A stretch of 64,000 nt of DNA from Pseudomonadota bacterium (GTDB taxonomy: Bacteria; Pseudomonadota; Gammaproteobacteria; Burkholderiales; Burkholderiaceae_C). The stretch covers positions 124,001 through 188,000 of the forward strand of contig JAKAXL010000002.1 in NCBI GenBank assembly GCA_021816585.1, read 5' to 3'. Shown here one piece after another: positions 54,454-63,709 of the stretch. The translations under genes were made by a program, and so were the position numbers. Each line of letters starts with the position of its first letter. Within the stretch, counting starts at the first letter, position 1. The notes beneath the pieces were generated by a model. That model was not told where the DNA came from, made no database searches, and worked only from the letters and a program-made list of their open reading frames with translations.

Positions 54454-55670
54454 CCCACCACCTTGCCGAGGTTGAAGATCGGCAGGTACATCGCGATCAC
54501 CAGGCCGCCGATCAGGATGCCCAGCACGACGATGATGATCGGCTCGAGCAGGCTCGACAGCGCCTTGACCAGCTCATCGACCTCTTCCTCGTAGATGTCG
54601 GCCACCTTGCCGAGCATCGAGTCCAGCGAGCCCGACTCCTCGCCGATCGAGGCCATCTGCAGCACCAGCGGCGGAAACACCTGGCTGCTCTGCATCGACA
54701 AGGTCAGGCTGGTGCCGGTGGAAACCTCCTGCTGGATCTTCTCGGTGGCACGCTGGTAGACGATGTTGCCCGCCGAACCCGCCACCGAGTCCAGCGCCTC
54801 GACCAGCGGTACGCCGGCGCCGAACATGGTGGACAGCGTGCGGGTCCAGCGCGCCAGTGCCCCCTTCTGCACCAGCTGGCCGAACACCGGCAGGCGCAGC
54901 AGCGCGCGGTCCAGCAGTTCCTTCACCCGGTCCGAGCGCTTCCAGCTCTGGAAGGCGAAATAGCCGCCGAGGATCAGCACGCCGAACAGCACGTACCAGT
55001 AATGCACGAAGAAGTCCGAGATCGCGATCACCACCAGGGTCGGCCCGGGAAGCTGCGCGCCGAATTGCGCGAACACGCCCTTGAAGGTCGGCACGACGAA
55101 CAGCATGATGATCGTGACCACGATCATCGCGACGATCATCACGGCGATCGGGTAGGTCAGCGCGGACTTGATCTTTCCCTTGATCGCCAGGGTCTTTTCC
55201 TGGTAGGTGGCCAGGCGGTCGAGGATCAGTTCCAGCATGCCGGCCTCCTCGCCGGCCTCCACCAGGTTGCAGTACAGGTGGTCGAAATACTTCGGGTACT
55301 TGCGAAACGCCGCCGACAGGCTGGTGCCGGTCTCGACGTCGTTGCGGATGTCGACGATCAGGCGCGCCATCGACGCGTTCGGGTGGCTGCGCGAGACGAT
55401 GTCGAAGGACTGCAGCAGCGGCACCCCGGCGCGCAGCATGGTCGCCATCTGGCGCGTGAAGGTCGTCAGGTCCTTCGAGCGGATCGAGCGCGTGCCGCCG
55501 ATCTTGCGCTTCTTCAGCTTGGTCACCAGGATGCCCTGGCGGCGCAGCGAGGCGTTGACGATGTTCTCGCTGCCGGCCCGCATCTCGCCGCGCTGCACGC
55601 GGCCCTGGCGGTCCTTGCCCTCCCAGACGTACAGGAATTCCTTCGCGCTACGCACCGCAGCCGTGGTCAT
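54450..55670 (-). CDS. pilC: type IV pilus inner-membrane platform protein PilC
   Basis: 406 residues, GspF/PilC family. VWEGKDRQGRVQRGEMRAGS starts the soluble domain; TTFTRQMATMLRAGVPLLQSFDI and the repeated second domain ARWTRTLSTMFGAGVPLVEALD show the internal duplication. Three hydrophobic segments are present (one near 175-200, one near 225, one at the C-terminus MYLPIF). It couples the PilB ATPase to pilus assembly. 33 bases after pilB. Confidence 0.96.
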   Translation of the reverse strand: MTTAAVRSAKEFLYVWEGKDRQGRVQRGEMRAGSENIVNASLRRQGILVTKLKKRKIGGTRSIRSKDLTTFTRQMATMLRAGVPLLQSFDIVSRSHPNASMARLIVDIRNDVETGTSLSAAFRKYPKYFDHLYCNLVEAGEEAGMLELILDRLATYQEKTLAIKGKIKSALTYPIAVMIVAMIVVTIIMLFVVPTFKGVFAQFGAQLPGPTLVVIAISDFFVHYWYVLFGVLILGGYFAFQSWKRSDRVKELLDRALLRLPVFGQLVQKGALARWTRTLSTMFGAGVPLVEALDSVAGSAGNIVYQRATEKIQQEVSTGTSLTLSMQSSQVFPPLVLQMASIGEESGSLDSMLGKVADIYEEEVDELVKALSSLLEPIIIVVLGILIGGLVIAMYLPIFNLGKVVG

Positions 55671-55703
55671 GGTCGCTCCCCTCGATGCGCCCGCCGCGGG
55701 GCC

Positions 55704-57449
55704 TTATTCATTGGTCACCGCCAGCACCTCCTCGAGGGAGGTCAGGCCCTGGCGCACCTTCACCAGCCCGGACTCGCGCAAGGTGCGCACGCCCTCGCGC
55801 CGCGCCTGCGCCGCGATGTCCAGCGCGGTGCCGTGGTCCAGGATGATGCGCTGGATCTCCTCGCTGATCGGCATGGCCTGGTAGATCCCGAGGCGGCCCT
55901 TGTAGCCGGTGCCGCCGCAGGCACTGCACTTGCCGGGCTTGTAGGGCTTCCAGCTGCCGTCCAGCTCGGACTCGGCGAAACCCGCCTCCAGCAACGCCGC
56001 GGCCGGGATGTCGAGCGGCGTCTTGCACTGCTGGCACAGCTTGCGCGCCAGGCGCTGCGCGGTGATCAGGATCACGCTGGACGCGATGTTGAAGGCCGGC
56101 ACCCCCATGTTCATCAGCCGGGTCAGCGTGGTCGGCGCGTCGTTCGTGTGCAGCGTGGAAAACACCATGTGGCCGGTCTGCGCGGCCTTGATCGCGATGT
56201 CGGCGGTCTCCAGGTCGCGGATCTCGCCGACCATGATGATGTCCGGGTCCTGGCGCAGGAAGGCGCGCAGCGCGGTGGCGAAATTCAGCCCCGCCTTCTC
56301 GTTCACGTTGACCTGGTTGATCCCGGCGAGGTTGATTTCCGCCGGATCCTCCGCGGTGGCGATGTTCACGCCGGGCTGGTTCAGCAGGTTCAGGTACGAG
56401 TACAGCGACACCGTCTTGCCGCTGCCGGTCGGGCCGGTCACCAGCACCATGCCGTAGGGGCGGCGGATGGCGTGCAGCACGCGGTCCTTCTCGTCCGGTT
56501 CGTAGCCGAGGCTGTCGATGCCCATCTTGGCCAGCGACGAGTCCAGGATCCGGATCACGATCTTCTCGCCGTGCAGCGTCGGCAGCGTGCTGACCCGGAA
56601 ATCGATCGCGCGTTCCGGGCCGAAGCGCAGCTTCATGCGCCCGTCCTGCGGCACGCGGCGCTCGGCGATGTCCAGGCGCGAGATCACCTTGATGCGCGAC
56701 GCCAGCTTTTCCTTGATCGCCACCGGGGGCTGCGCGATCTCGCGCAATTCGCCGTCGACGCGGAAGCGGATCCGGTAGAAATTCTCGTAGGGCTCGAAGT
56801 GCAGGTCGGACGCGCGCATGTTGACAGCGTCCACCAGCATCTTCTGCAGGAAGCGAACGACCGGTGCGTCGTCGACATCTGCGCCGGCGTCCTTCTCGGC
56901 CGCCGACTCGCCGGTGCCGTCGTCGAGGTCGGCGAGGTCGAAGTCGTCGCCGGCCAGCGCGCTCAGCTGCGCATTGGCGGTCTGCGTGTTCTGGTCGATC
57001 CAGCGCTGCAGCTTGTCGTACTCGACCACCACCAGGTCGACCGGCGACTGCGACTGGAACTTGATCTTGTCCTCGGCCTCGTGGTCCGCCGGGTCGGCGG
57101 TCGCCACGATCAGCTTGTTGCCCCGCTTGATCAGGGGCAGCACTTTGTAGGACTTGATGATCTGCGGGTCGATCAGTCCGGCGGGGATGCGCGCGGCGTC
57201 GAAGGCGTCGAGGTCGAGCAGCGGCAGTGCGAAGGTGCGGCTGATCCAGTGCGCCAGGTCCGAGGCCCCCATGGCGCCGCCGCCGACCAGTTCGCCGATG
57301 AAGCTCGTGCGGTTTTCACTCGCACGCTTCTGAATCTGTTCGGCATTGGCGCGCGCCAAGTGGCCGGATTGCACCAATGCATTGGCCAAGCCCGAAAGTT
57401 GCACGGGCGAGCGGCTGCTGGCGGGCGTAGCTTGCAGGACAGTGGACAT
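55704..57449 (-). CDS. pilB: type IV pilus extension ATPase PilB
   Basis: 581 residues. N-terminal GSPII_E domain (SFIGELVGGGAMGASDLAHW), then ATPase: Walker A VTGPTGSGKTVSLYSYLNLL, Asp box EDPAEINLAGINQVNVN, Walker B IIMVGEIRDLETADIAIKAA, His box MVFSTLHTNDAPTTLTRL, and a tetracysteine zinc site (CQQC ... CSAC). It powers pilus extension at the cytoplasmic face. An acidic insertion (GDDFDLADLDDGTGES) sits before the ATPase core. First gene of the minus-strand run; the 174-base gap upstream shows CATAAT on the minus strand but no clear -35. Confidence 0.97.
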   Translation of the reverse strand: MSTVLQATPASSRSPVQLSGLANALVQSGHLARANAEQIQKRASENRTSFIGELVGGGAMGASDLAHWISRTFALPLLDLDAFDAARIPAGLIDPQIIKSYKVLPLIKRGNKLIVATADPADHEAEDKIKFQSQSPVDLVVVEYDKLQRWIDQNTQTANAQLSALAGDDFDLADLDDGTGESAAEKDAGADVDDAPVVRFLQKMLVDAVNMRASDLHFEPYENFYRIRFRVDGELREIAQPPVAIKEKLASRIKVISRLDIAERRVPQDGRMKLRFGPERAIDFRVSTLPTLHGEKIVIRILDSSLAKMGIDSLGYEPDEKDRVLHAIRRPYGMVLVTGPTGSGKTVSLYSYLNLLNQPGVNIATAEDPAEINLAGINQVNVNEKAGLNFATALRAFLRQDPDIIMVGEIRDLETADIAIKAAQTGHMVFSTLHTNDAPTTLTRLMNMGVPAFNIASSVILITAQRLARKLCQQCKTPLDIPAAALLEAGFAESELDGSWKPYKPGKCSACGGTGYKGRLGIYQAMPISEEIQRIILDHGTALDIAAQARREGVRTLRESGLVKVRQGLTSLEEVLAVTNE

Positions 57450-57623
57450 GGCAGGGTGCTGGGGACCCTCGAATGATGCTGTGTGGCGGGCGGCTTGTAA
57501 ATCCGGCTGCTCCCAGCGCGGGAGGAATCCTCAGATTATGTAGCAGGAACGCAAGAAATCCCGTGCAACCCCGCGATTGCCCACGCATTCTCCACCCGAA
57601 GCCGAGGCGCGGATTCCCGGCAA

Positions 57624-58145
57624 TCAGGGTTGTTGCATCTCCAGTGGATCCTGCACGGCGTCGGCGCCGGCGCGCGCGCAGGCTTCGTCGGTCAGCCCCG
57701 AGGGCGCTCCACTGACCCCGATCGCACCATACAGCATCCCGGCCGCGTGGATCGGCACCGCGCCGGCCTCGAACAGCAGTCCGGGCACATGCGCCAGGCC
57801 GCTGGCCGCGCGTGCCTGCAGGCTCGAGGTCGGACTGTCGAAGGAGGCTGCCGTGTAGGCCTTGAGGCGGCTCACCCGAAGGCTCAGTTCGGGGGCCAGC
57901 ACGTCGCGCAGCATGACCTGCGGCAAGCCGTCGCGGTCCACCACCGTGACCGCCACCTGCAGCCCCTTGGCGCGGCAGCTGGCCAGCGCGGCCTGCGCGG
58001 CCTGCAGCGCGGTGTCCAGGCTCAGGCGGCGCACCGCCACCGACAGCGGCTGCGCCGCGCTTGCCGCGGCAACCCCGCCGCAGGCCAGCGCCAGCGCCAG
58101 CAGCGCGGCCAGGGCGCCGCCGGTGCCCCTCAGCGTTCGCTCCAT
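57624..58145 (-). CDS. secreted GlcG/HbpS-like (DUF336) protein
   Basis: 173 residues with a signal peptide (about 1-31, ALAALLALALACGGVAAASA). The mature part SLDTALQAAQAALASCRAKG, VAVTVVDRDGLPQVMLRD, KAYTAASFDSPTS and GAVPIHAAGMLYGAIGVSGA matches the GlcG/HbpS family. Some members bind haem, others are linked to glycolate or corrinoid metabolism; the ligand here is unknown. The start overlaps the tautomerase gene by 16 bases, so they are co-translated, and two c-type cytochromes lie just upstream. Confidence 0.85.
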   Translation of the reverse strand: MERTLRGTGGALAALLALALACGGVAAASAAQPLSVAVRRLSLDTALQAAQAALASCRAKGLQVAVTVVDRDGLPQVMLRDVLAPELSLRVSRLKAYTAASFDSPTSSLQARAASGLAHVPGLLFEAGAVPIHAAGMLYGAIGVSGAPSGLTDEACARAGADAVQDPLEMQQP

Positions 58146-58315
58146 AATGTCCCCCCGGTGGCCCAGTTCGCGCGCGAGACCTCGTTGAGCAGGATGTCCA
58201 CCGCATCCGGGGAACACTTCAGCGTGTCGACGACGGCCTGCGTGATGGCCTCGACCAGTTGCTTCTTCTGCTCCGGGCTGCGTCCCTCGAACATGTCGAC
58301 GCGGATGGAAGGCAT
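58130..58315 (-). CDS. 4-oxalocrotonate tautomerase-family protein
   Basis: 61 residues, the size of a 4-OT monomer. After Met removal Pro1 is the catalytic base (PSIRVDMFEGRSPEQKKQLV), and AITQAVVDTLKCSPDAVDILL is the family helix. The usual Arg11 position is occupied within EGRSPEQ, and the C-terminus ANWATGGTLWSER matches the 'NWGxGG' tail. The substrate is not known; the neighbours do not include a meta-cleavage pathway. Confidence 0.85.
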   Translation of the reverse strand: MPSIRVDMFEGRSPEQKKQLVEAITQAVVDTLKCSPDAVDILLNEVSRANWATGGTLWSER

Positions 58316-58425
58316 TCGATCGGCTCCTTGCTGGGGTGTGCGATGCTTGACGTCGGATGGGCGACGCCCTTCGCCGACGGCGCCCGTGCCCGATTATCGA
58401 CGGCAGTGCGCAAAACAGAAAGCAC

Positions 58426-58447
58426 AAAGCCGCCCGCGGGCGGCTTT
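58426..58447. terminator. bidirectional terminator, 22-bp perfect palindrome
   Basis: AAAGCCGCCCG-CGGGCGGCTTT, perfectly symmetric, 23 bases beyond the stop of the cytochrome gene at 58470 (minus strand). Short A/T runs are part of the stem. It ends the cytochrome unit before the tautomerase gene. Confidence 0.65.
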
Positions 58448-58469
58448 CGAGGCGACGCGGTCGCGTCGC

Positions 58470-58853
58470 TCAGGGGCGCGGATCGCGTGCCTTGTCCGGC
58501 TCGTACAGCGGGGTCTTCAGGCTGGACACGTAGGCCGCGATGTCGTGCAGGTCCTTCGCGTCGAAGCGCGCGACCATTCCGGCCATGATGGGATTGTTCC
58601 GACCGTACAGCGGGGTCTGGTGCTTGGCCTGGTACTGCTGCAGCGCGTGGAACAGGTACGACTCCGGCTGGCCGGCGATGATCGGGTAGGTCGGCGAGAC
58701 CGGCTTGTCGAGGCCGGCGCCGTGGCAGGCGATGCAGCCGCCCTGCTTGACCAGCTCCTCACCCTTCTTCAGGTCGGCGGCATGCGCGCTGCCCAATCCG
58801 GCGATGGCCGCGGCGACGCCGAGCAGGGACAGACGTGCGAACGTGGAATTCAT
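58470..58853 (-). CDS. small class I c-type cytochrome
   Basis: 127 residues, signal peptide 1-25 (ending GSAHA), then one haem site C40-I-A-C-H44. The distal Met ligand is probably in NPIMAGMVARFDAKDLHDIAAYVSSL. This matches cytochrome c553/c4-like periplasmic electron carriers. The paired gene upstream is its likely duplicate or partner; the 11-base spacing implies one transcript. Confidence 0.88.
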   Translation of the reverse strand: MNSTFARLSLLGVAAAIAGLGSAHAADLKKGEELVKQGGCIACHGAGLDKPVSPTYPIIAGQPESYLFHALQQYQAKHQTPLYGRNNPIMAGMVARFDAKDLHDIAAYVSSLKTPLYEPDKARDPRP

Positions 58854-58864
58854 GGCGTGGTTCC

Positions 58865-59197
58865 TCACTGGGCGCTGCCCGGGCGGGGGCGGGAATAGTA
58901 GGCCGCGATGTCGGCGATTTCCTGGTTGGTCAGCGAACTGGCGATCGCGCGCATCGTCTGGTTGTTTCGCTGGCCGTCGCGGTATTCCTTCAGCGCCTGC
59001 TCGATGTAGCCGGCGTTCTGCCCGTTGAGCATCGGGACCTCGTACACCTCGGGGAACGCTACACGGTAGCCGGTGGAGTTGTGGCAACCCTCACACATGA
59101 ACACGTCCTGCTTTCCGGTTGCCGCATTTCCCTGGATGGTCTGGGCTTGGGCACCGGCAGCAAGCAGGAGCGTGAAGGCAAAGATCAGCTTTTTCAT
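58865..59197 (-). CDS. small class I c-type cytochrome
   Basis: 110 residues, signal peptide 1-19 (MKKLIFAFTLLLAAGAQAQ), one haem site C35-E-G-C-H39. VPMLNGQNAGYIEQALKEYRDGQRNNQTM contains the likely Met ligand and SLTNQEIADIAAYYSRPRPG is the closing helix. It resembles the cytochrome encoded just downstream (shared QxxYxxxLxxYxxGxR.N and IADIAAYxS pattern), indicating tandem duplication or a two-domain cytochrome c4 split into separate genes. ATG 59197 chosen because it begins the signal peptide. Confidence 0.88.
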   Translation of the reverse strand: MKKLIFAFTLLLAAGAQAQTIQGNAATGKQDVFMCEGCHNSTGYRVAFPEVYEVPMLNGQNAGYIEQALKEYRDGQRNNQTMRAIASSLTNQEIADIAAYYSRPRPGSAQ

Positions 59198-59612
59198 CGC
59201 GGGCTTGTCTCGGTAATGGATGGACGGAACGGGTGCCCCGAAAGCGCACTTCGGGCCGTGTCCCCCGGCCCGCAAGGTCCCTCAGGCAAACGCAGCGCGG
59301 CCTGGCCATCGCCCGCGGACCCGGACGGGCCCGCGGGCCCGGACGGATCCGGCCCACGGCGCACTGCGGCAACCAAAGCGTGCTGATTATAGGGATGCGA
59401 TCGCCCCGGTCGGGCGGGCGGACGGTTCCCGTCACGCGACTTCGCTTCGCATTTTGACATCTCGCAGCGATGCGCCCGCGTCGACGCGCCGTGACGCGCA
59501 ATCCGCCGGTCCCATACCCCGGCCGCGGCCCGGCGCGCCAAAGCTGCAAGAATGCGCGGTGCGCGAAGCGCTCCGGCGTGGGCCGGACCCGCGCCCCAAC
59601 CCTGGAGTCCGC
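59198..59612. other. 415-bp divergent regulatory region between cytochromes and uppP
   Basis: No gene seen. On the minus strand a perfect TATAAT lies at 59396-59401, about 200 bases before the first cytochrome start, without a good -35. The rest is GC-rich, with Gly/Pro-type repetitive codons (GGACCCGGACGGGCC) around 59320 and no family match. Confidence 0.5.
59396..59401 (-). promoter_or_regulatory. -10 element for the cytochrome pair
   Basis: TATAAT on the minus strand, isolated in GC-rich DNA and pointing to the two cytochrome genes. The -35 position 17 bases away reads CGACCG, so an activator may be needed. Confidence 0.4.
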
Positions 59613-60443
59613 ATGCATTCGAACCTGTACCTGCTGGCCATGGCGGCACTGCAGGGCGTGACCGAGCTTTTCCCCATTTCCAGCCTGGGACACAGCATTC
59701 TCGTGCCCGCGCTGGCGCACTGGCCCATCGATCGCGAGGCCGAGTGGTTCCTGCCCTTCGTCGTCGTGCTGCACCTGGGGACCGCGGCTGCGCTGCTGCT
59801 GTATTTCCGCCGCGACTGGATCGGCCTGATCGGCGGCTGGCTGCGCGCGCGCGGCGGCGCCGGCAACGAGCAGGCGCGCACCCTGTGGCTGCTGGTCGTG
59901 GGCAGCATCCCGGCCGGCGTGCTGGGGCTGCTGCTGGCGCACCGCATCCGCGACCTGTTCGGCGGTTTCGCGTTCGCCGCGGTGGCGCTGGCGCTCAACG
60001 GCGTGCTGCTGATCGCGGGCGACCGCCTGAAGAACCGCAGCGCCAGCGGCAGCCTGGCGCGCCTGAGCTTCGGGCGTGCGTTCATCGTCGGCGCGGCGCA
60101 GGCACTGGCGCTGATTCCCGGTTTCTCGCGCTCCGGCGCGACCCTGGTGGCGGGGCTGGGGGTCGGGCTCGAGTACGAGGCGGCGGCGCGCCTGTCCTTC
60201 CTGCTGGCCACGCCGATCATCGCCGCCGCCGGCCTGCTCGAGGTGCCCAAGCTGCTGCGCGCGAGCCTGCCGCCGGGCCTGCTGGAACTGGTGCTGCTGG
60301 CGGGCCTGCTGTCGGGCGTGTGCGCGTGGCTGTCCACCTGGTTCCTGATGCGCTGGTTCCGCGGCCACGAGATCCGCGCGCTGCGTCCCTTCGGGCTGTA
60401 CTGCATCGCGGCGGGGGTGATCGCCTTGCTGCTGCCTCACTGA
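59613..60443 (+). CDS. uppP: undecaprenyl-diphosphatase UppP (BacA)
   Basis: 276 residues with about eight membrane helices. LQGVTELFPISSLGHSILVP is the first conserved loop and GFSRSGATLVAGLGVGLEYEAAARLSFLLATP the second, with PGxSRSG. It recycles the lipid carrier of peptidoglycan synthesis used by MraY and MurG. The ATG 59613 has CCTGGAG upstream and gives MHSNLYLLAMAAL; the frame is open upstream but has no plausible start. Confidence 0.95.
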   Translation: MHSNLYLLAMAALQGVTELFPISSLGHSILVPALAHWPIDREAEWFLPFVVVLHLGTAAALLLYFRRDWIGLIGGWLRARGGAGNEQARTLWLLVVGSIPAGVLGLLLAHRIRDLFGGFAFAAVALALNGVLLIAGDRLKNRSASGSLARLSFGRAFIVGAAQALALIPGFSRSGATLVAGLGVGLEYEAAARLSFLLATPIIAAAGLLEVPKLLRASLPPGLLELVLLAGLLSGVCAWLSTWFLMRWFRGHEIRALRPFGLYCIAAGVIALLLPH

Positions 60444-60455
60444 GCGCGGGGGAGC

Positions 60456-61220
60456 TCAGGGATCCGCGCGCAGCAGGGCGCGCAGCACAGGCAGCTGGCG
60501 CCGGCTCACCGGCAGCGTCTCGGGGACGCCGCGCAGGCGCAACACCCAGTCGGAACTGTCGGCGGCGTCCCCCGCCTGCGGTGCAGGCGGCGCACCGTCG
60601 GCGCGCTCGAGGCGGGCGATGGCGTGGCGCGCGACCAGCGCGCTGCGGTGCGTGCGCACGAAGTGCTGCCCGAATCGCTGCTCGAGCTCGCCCAGCGAAT
60701 GCTCCGACAGGTAGCTGCGGGCGGCCGTGCACACCAGCGTGTACTTGTCCTGCGCGCGAAAGTACAACACCTCGGTCAGCGCAACCCGCAGCAGCGCGCC
60801 GCGCTCGACGATGGCCAGCGCCGGCGCCGCCGCAGCAGCTTGCGTGGCTGCCGCGGCACGCCGTTGCTGCACGCGCAGCAAGGCCTGTTGCAGTCGCTGC
60901 GCACGCACCGGCTTGGTCAGGTAGTCGTGGGCGCCGTGCTCGAAGGCTTCCAGCGCGTGCTCCTCGTGCGCGGTGACGAACACCACCGCGGGAGCCGGCG
61001 CAGCGCATGCGATCTCGGCGGCCAGGCTCAGGCCGCTTTCGTCGGGCATCTGGATATCGAGCAGCACGAGGTCGTAGACCTTGGCGCGCAGCAGCGCGCG
61101 CGCGGCGGCGGCGTCGCCGGCCTCGTCCACCTGCGCGTGCCGCCCCGGCTCGATTTCCGCCAGCAGCCGGCGCAGGCGCCGGCGCGCCAGGGCTTCATCG
61201 TCGACCAGCAGGATGTTCAT
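60456..61220 (-). CDS. LytTR-family response regulator (AlgR-like)
   Basis: 254 residues. Receiver domain 1-about 120 with acidic pair D7/D8, phosphoacceptor D55 (LVLLDIQMPD) and K near 103 (YLTKPVRAQRL). Ala-rich linker. LytTR DNA-binding domain about 150-254 (LTEVLYFRAQDKYTLVCTAA, HSLGELEQRFGQHFVRTHRSALV). Such regulators bind direct repeats near -35 and control pili, alginate or other surface traits. It overlaps the kinase gene by four bases and converges with uppP 12 bases away. Confidence 0.92.
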   Translation of the reverse strand: MNILLVDDEALARRRLRRLLAEIEPGRHAQVDEAGDAAAARALLRAKVYDLVLLDIQMPDESGLSLAAEIACAAPAPAVVFVTAHEEHALEAFEHGAHDYLTKPVRAQRLQQALLRVQQRRAAAATQAAAAAPALAIVERGALLRVALTEVLYFRAQDKYTLVCTAARSYLSEHSLGELEQRFGQHFVRTHRSALVARHAIARLERADGAPPAPQAGDAADSSDWVLRLRGVPETLPVSRRQLPVLRALLRADP

Positions 61221-62230
61221 AGCGGAAGCCGCAGGCGCACCCGCCAGCGCGTGCCGCGCTCGTCGCGCGTCGGGCCGTGGCGGATGTCCGCGTCCAGGTC
61301 GTACAGCAGGCGCAGGCGCTGCCCGATGTTGGCCAGCGCCACCCCGGTGCCGCTGTGACGCGGCGTCTCGCTGCGCTCGACGTAGTCGTTGCTGACGTCG
61401 ATCTGCAGGTGGGAGCCGCGTCGGCGGATGGCCACGTCGATCGCGCAGGGGCGCGAACTCGACTCCACGCCGTGGCGCACCGCATTTTCCAGCAGGGGTT
61501 GCAGGGTCAGCGCCGGCATGCGCAGGTCCAGGCAGGCCTCGTCCACCTCCCAGTGCACGCGCATGCGCGCGCCGAAGCGCACGTCCTCGATGTCGAGGTA
61601 GCGCCGCGCCAGTTCCAGTTCATCGCGCACGCTGCCGATGTGACCGCTGCTGCCGACGCTGGCCCGGAACAGCGCGGCCAGGTCCTCCAGCACCTGCTCG
61701 GCGCGCTGTGGCTGTTCGTGCACCAGCGCGCTGGCCGCGTTCAGCGCGTTGTACAGGAAATGCGGTCGGATGCGCGATTGCAGTTCGTCCAGCCTGGCTC
61801 GCACGTGGGCCGGGTCCAGCGCCTGCGCGCGCAGGCGCTGATGCTGCAGCAGCAGCGCCGCCAGCACCGCGCCCAGCGCCGCGCCGCGCCAGTCGGGCAA
61901 GGCCGGCCGCGGGCCGGTGAGCAGCCACGCCACCGCGGCCTGCGACAGCCACACCGCCAGCGCGCCGGCCGGCAGCGCGGCGGCCGTCTGCAGCCGTGCG
62001 TCGCGCCACAGCCGCGAGCCGCCGCACATGACGATCAGCCACAGCGCCACGGCCGGCTGCGCCACCGCCAGGTCGTGCAGCAGCAGCGGCGCCCACGCCG
62101 CGGCCGTCGCGGCGCCGCCGAGCCCCGGCAGCAGCGCCGCCAGGTTGGCCAGCAGCAGTGCGCGCAGCGCCGCTCCGGGGCTGCAAAGGTCGAGCGTCGC
62201 GCGCGCGACACGCCGCGCGGGGGCGATCAA
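61217..62230 (-). CDS. LytS/AlgZ-type sensor histidine kinase
   Basis: 337 residues. The N-terminal half has four hydrophobic segments (about 24-115). The His_kinase domain has phosphoacceptor H157 ([20 protein letters not shown]). The ATPase part is [16 protein letters not shown] and [18 protein letters not shown]. The start is TTG, supported by GGGAG seven bases upstream and by a proper N-terminus. It pairs with the LytTR regulator downstream and lies divergently to argH, the common betaproteobacterial arrangement. Confidence 0.92.
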   Translation of the reverse strand: MIAPARRVARATLDLCSPGAALRALLLANLAALLPGLGGAATAAAWAPLLLHDLAVAQPAVALWLIVMCGGSRLWRDARLQTAAALPAGALAVWLSQAAVAWLLTGPRPALPDWRGAALGAVLAALLLQHQRLRAQALDPAHVRARLDELQSRIRPHFLYNALNAASALVHEQPQRAEQVLEDLAALFRASVGSSGHIGSVRDELELARRYLDIEDVRFGARMRVHWEVDEACLDLRMPALTLQPLLENAVRHGVESSSRPCAIDVAIRRRGSHLQIDVSNDYVERSETPRHSGTGVALANIGQRLRLLYDLDADIRHGPTRDERGTRWRVRLRLPL

Positions 62231-62298
62231 TACAATCTCCCGCTGGTGCCGCCTGCCGAGCAGGCTCCGATCCCCCGATTTCCCTTCATCGTGCTCCC

Positions 62299-63696
62299 AT
62301 GAGTTCTTCCCTCGACCGCAAGAGCCAGGCCTGGTCGGCGCTTTTTTCCGAGCCGGTCGACGCGCTGGTGCAACGCTACACGGCCTCGGTCGGTTTTGAC
62401 AAGCGCCTGGCCCTGTTCGACATCCAGGGCTCGCTGGCGCACGCGCGCATGCTGGCGGCGCGCGGGATCATCGGCGCGCAGGATCTGGCCGACATCGAGC
62501 GCGGCATGGCGCAGCTGCGCGAGGAAATCGAGCAGGGACGCTTCGAATGGAAGCTCGAGCTCGAGGATGTGCACCTGAACATCGAGGCGCGGCTGACCCA
62601 GCTGGTCGGCGACGCCGGCAAGCGCCTGCACACCGGGCGCAGCCGCAACGACCAGGTGGCCACCGACATCCGCCTGTGGCTGCGCGACGCGGTGGACCGC
62701 ATCCAGGCGGCGCTGCGCGCGCTGCGCCTGGCGCTGGTCGATCTGGCCGAGCGCCACGCCGACACCCTGATGCCCGGCTTCACCCACCTGCAGGTGGCGC
62801 AGCCGGTGACCTTCGGCCACCACCTGATGGCCTATGTGGAGATGTTCGGGCGCGACGCCGAGCGCCTGGCCGATGCGCGCCGGCGCATCAACCGGCTGCC
62901 GCTGGGGGCGGCGGCGCTGGCCGGCACCAGCTACCCGCTGGACCGCGCGATGGTGGCGCGCGAACTCGGCTTCGAGGCGCTGAGCCAGAACTCGCTGGAC
63001 GCGGTCAGCGACCGCGATTTCGCCATCGAGTTCTGCGCCGCCGCCAGCCTGGCCATGGTGCACGTGTCGCGCCTGAGCGAGGAGCTGGTGCTGTGGATGA
63101 GCCAGGCCTTCGGCTTCATCCGCCTGCCGGATCGCTACTGCACCGGATCGAGCATCATGCCGCAGAAGAAGAACCCCGACGTTCCCGAGCTGGCGCGCGG
63201 CAAGTCGGCGCGCGTCATCGGGCACCTGAGCGCGCTGCTGGTGCTGATGAAAGGCCAGCCGCTGGCCTACAACAAGGACAACCAGGAAGACAAGGAGCCG
63301 CTGTTCGATGCCGCCGACACGCTGCTCGACACGCTGACCCTGTTCGCCGACATGATGGCCGGCGTCGAGGTCGACGCGCAGGCGATGCGCCGCAGCGCGC
63401 TGAAGGGCCACGCCACGGCCACCGACCTGGCCGACTACCTGGTGAAGAAGGGCCTGCCGTTCCGCGACGCCCACGAGGCGGTGGCGCTGGCCGTGCGCGA
63501 ATGCGCGCAAAGCGGGCGCGACCTGTCCGACCTGACCCCCGCCGAGCTGCAGCGTCTGCACCCGGCGGTGCAACCCGACGTCACCGAGGTGCTGGGACTG
63601 GCCGGCTCGGCGGCGTCGCGCGACCTGGTCGGCGGCACGGCGCCGCGCCAGGTGCTCGAGCAGGTGCGCCGGGTGCGCGCCGAACTCGGCGCCTGA
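62299..63696 (+). CDS. argH: argininosuccinate lyase
   Basis: 465 residues. It cleaves argininosuccinate to arginine and fumarate. [58 protein letters not shown] and the fumarase signature [12 protein letters not shown] are all present, as is [12 protein letters not shown]. The ATG at 62299 is chosen because it yields [20 protein letters not shown]; the frame extends upstream without support. ArgJ, an earlier step, is encoded at 49112. Confidence 0.97.
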   Translation: MSSSLDRKSQAWSALFSEPVDALVQRYTASVGFDKRLALFDIQGSLAHARMLAARGIIGAQDLADIERGMAQLREEIEQGRFEWKLELEDVHLNIEARLTQLVGDAGKRLHTGRSRNDQVATDIRLWLRDAVDRIQAALRALRLALVDLAERHADTLMPGFTHLQVAQPVTFGHHLMAYVEMFGRDAERLADARRRINRLPLGAAALAGTSYPLDRAMVARELGFEALSQNSLDAVSDRDFAIEFCAAASLAMVHVSRLSEELVLWMSQAFGFIRLPDRYCTGSSIMPQKKNPDVPELARGKSARVIGHLSALLVLMKGQPLAYNKDNQEDKEPLFDAADTLLDTLTLFADMMAGVEVDAQAMRRSALKGHATATDLADYLVKKGLPFRDAHEAVALAVRECAQSGRDLSDLTPAELQRLHPAVQPDVTEVLGLAGSAASRDLVGGTAPRQVLEQVRRVRAELGA

Positions 63697-63709
63697 GGGG
63701 CGCCGCAGC

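Noticed and set aside
57450-57623. Possible sigma54 promoter upstream of pilB
   Set aside because: A TTGCAC and a TTGC occur on the minus strand, but their spacing does not fit the -24/-12 rule.
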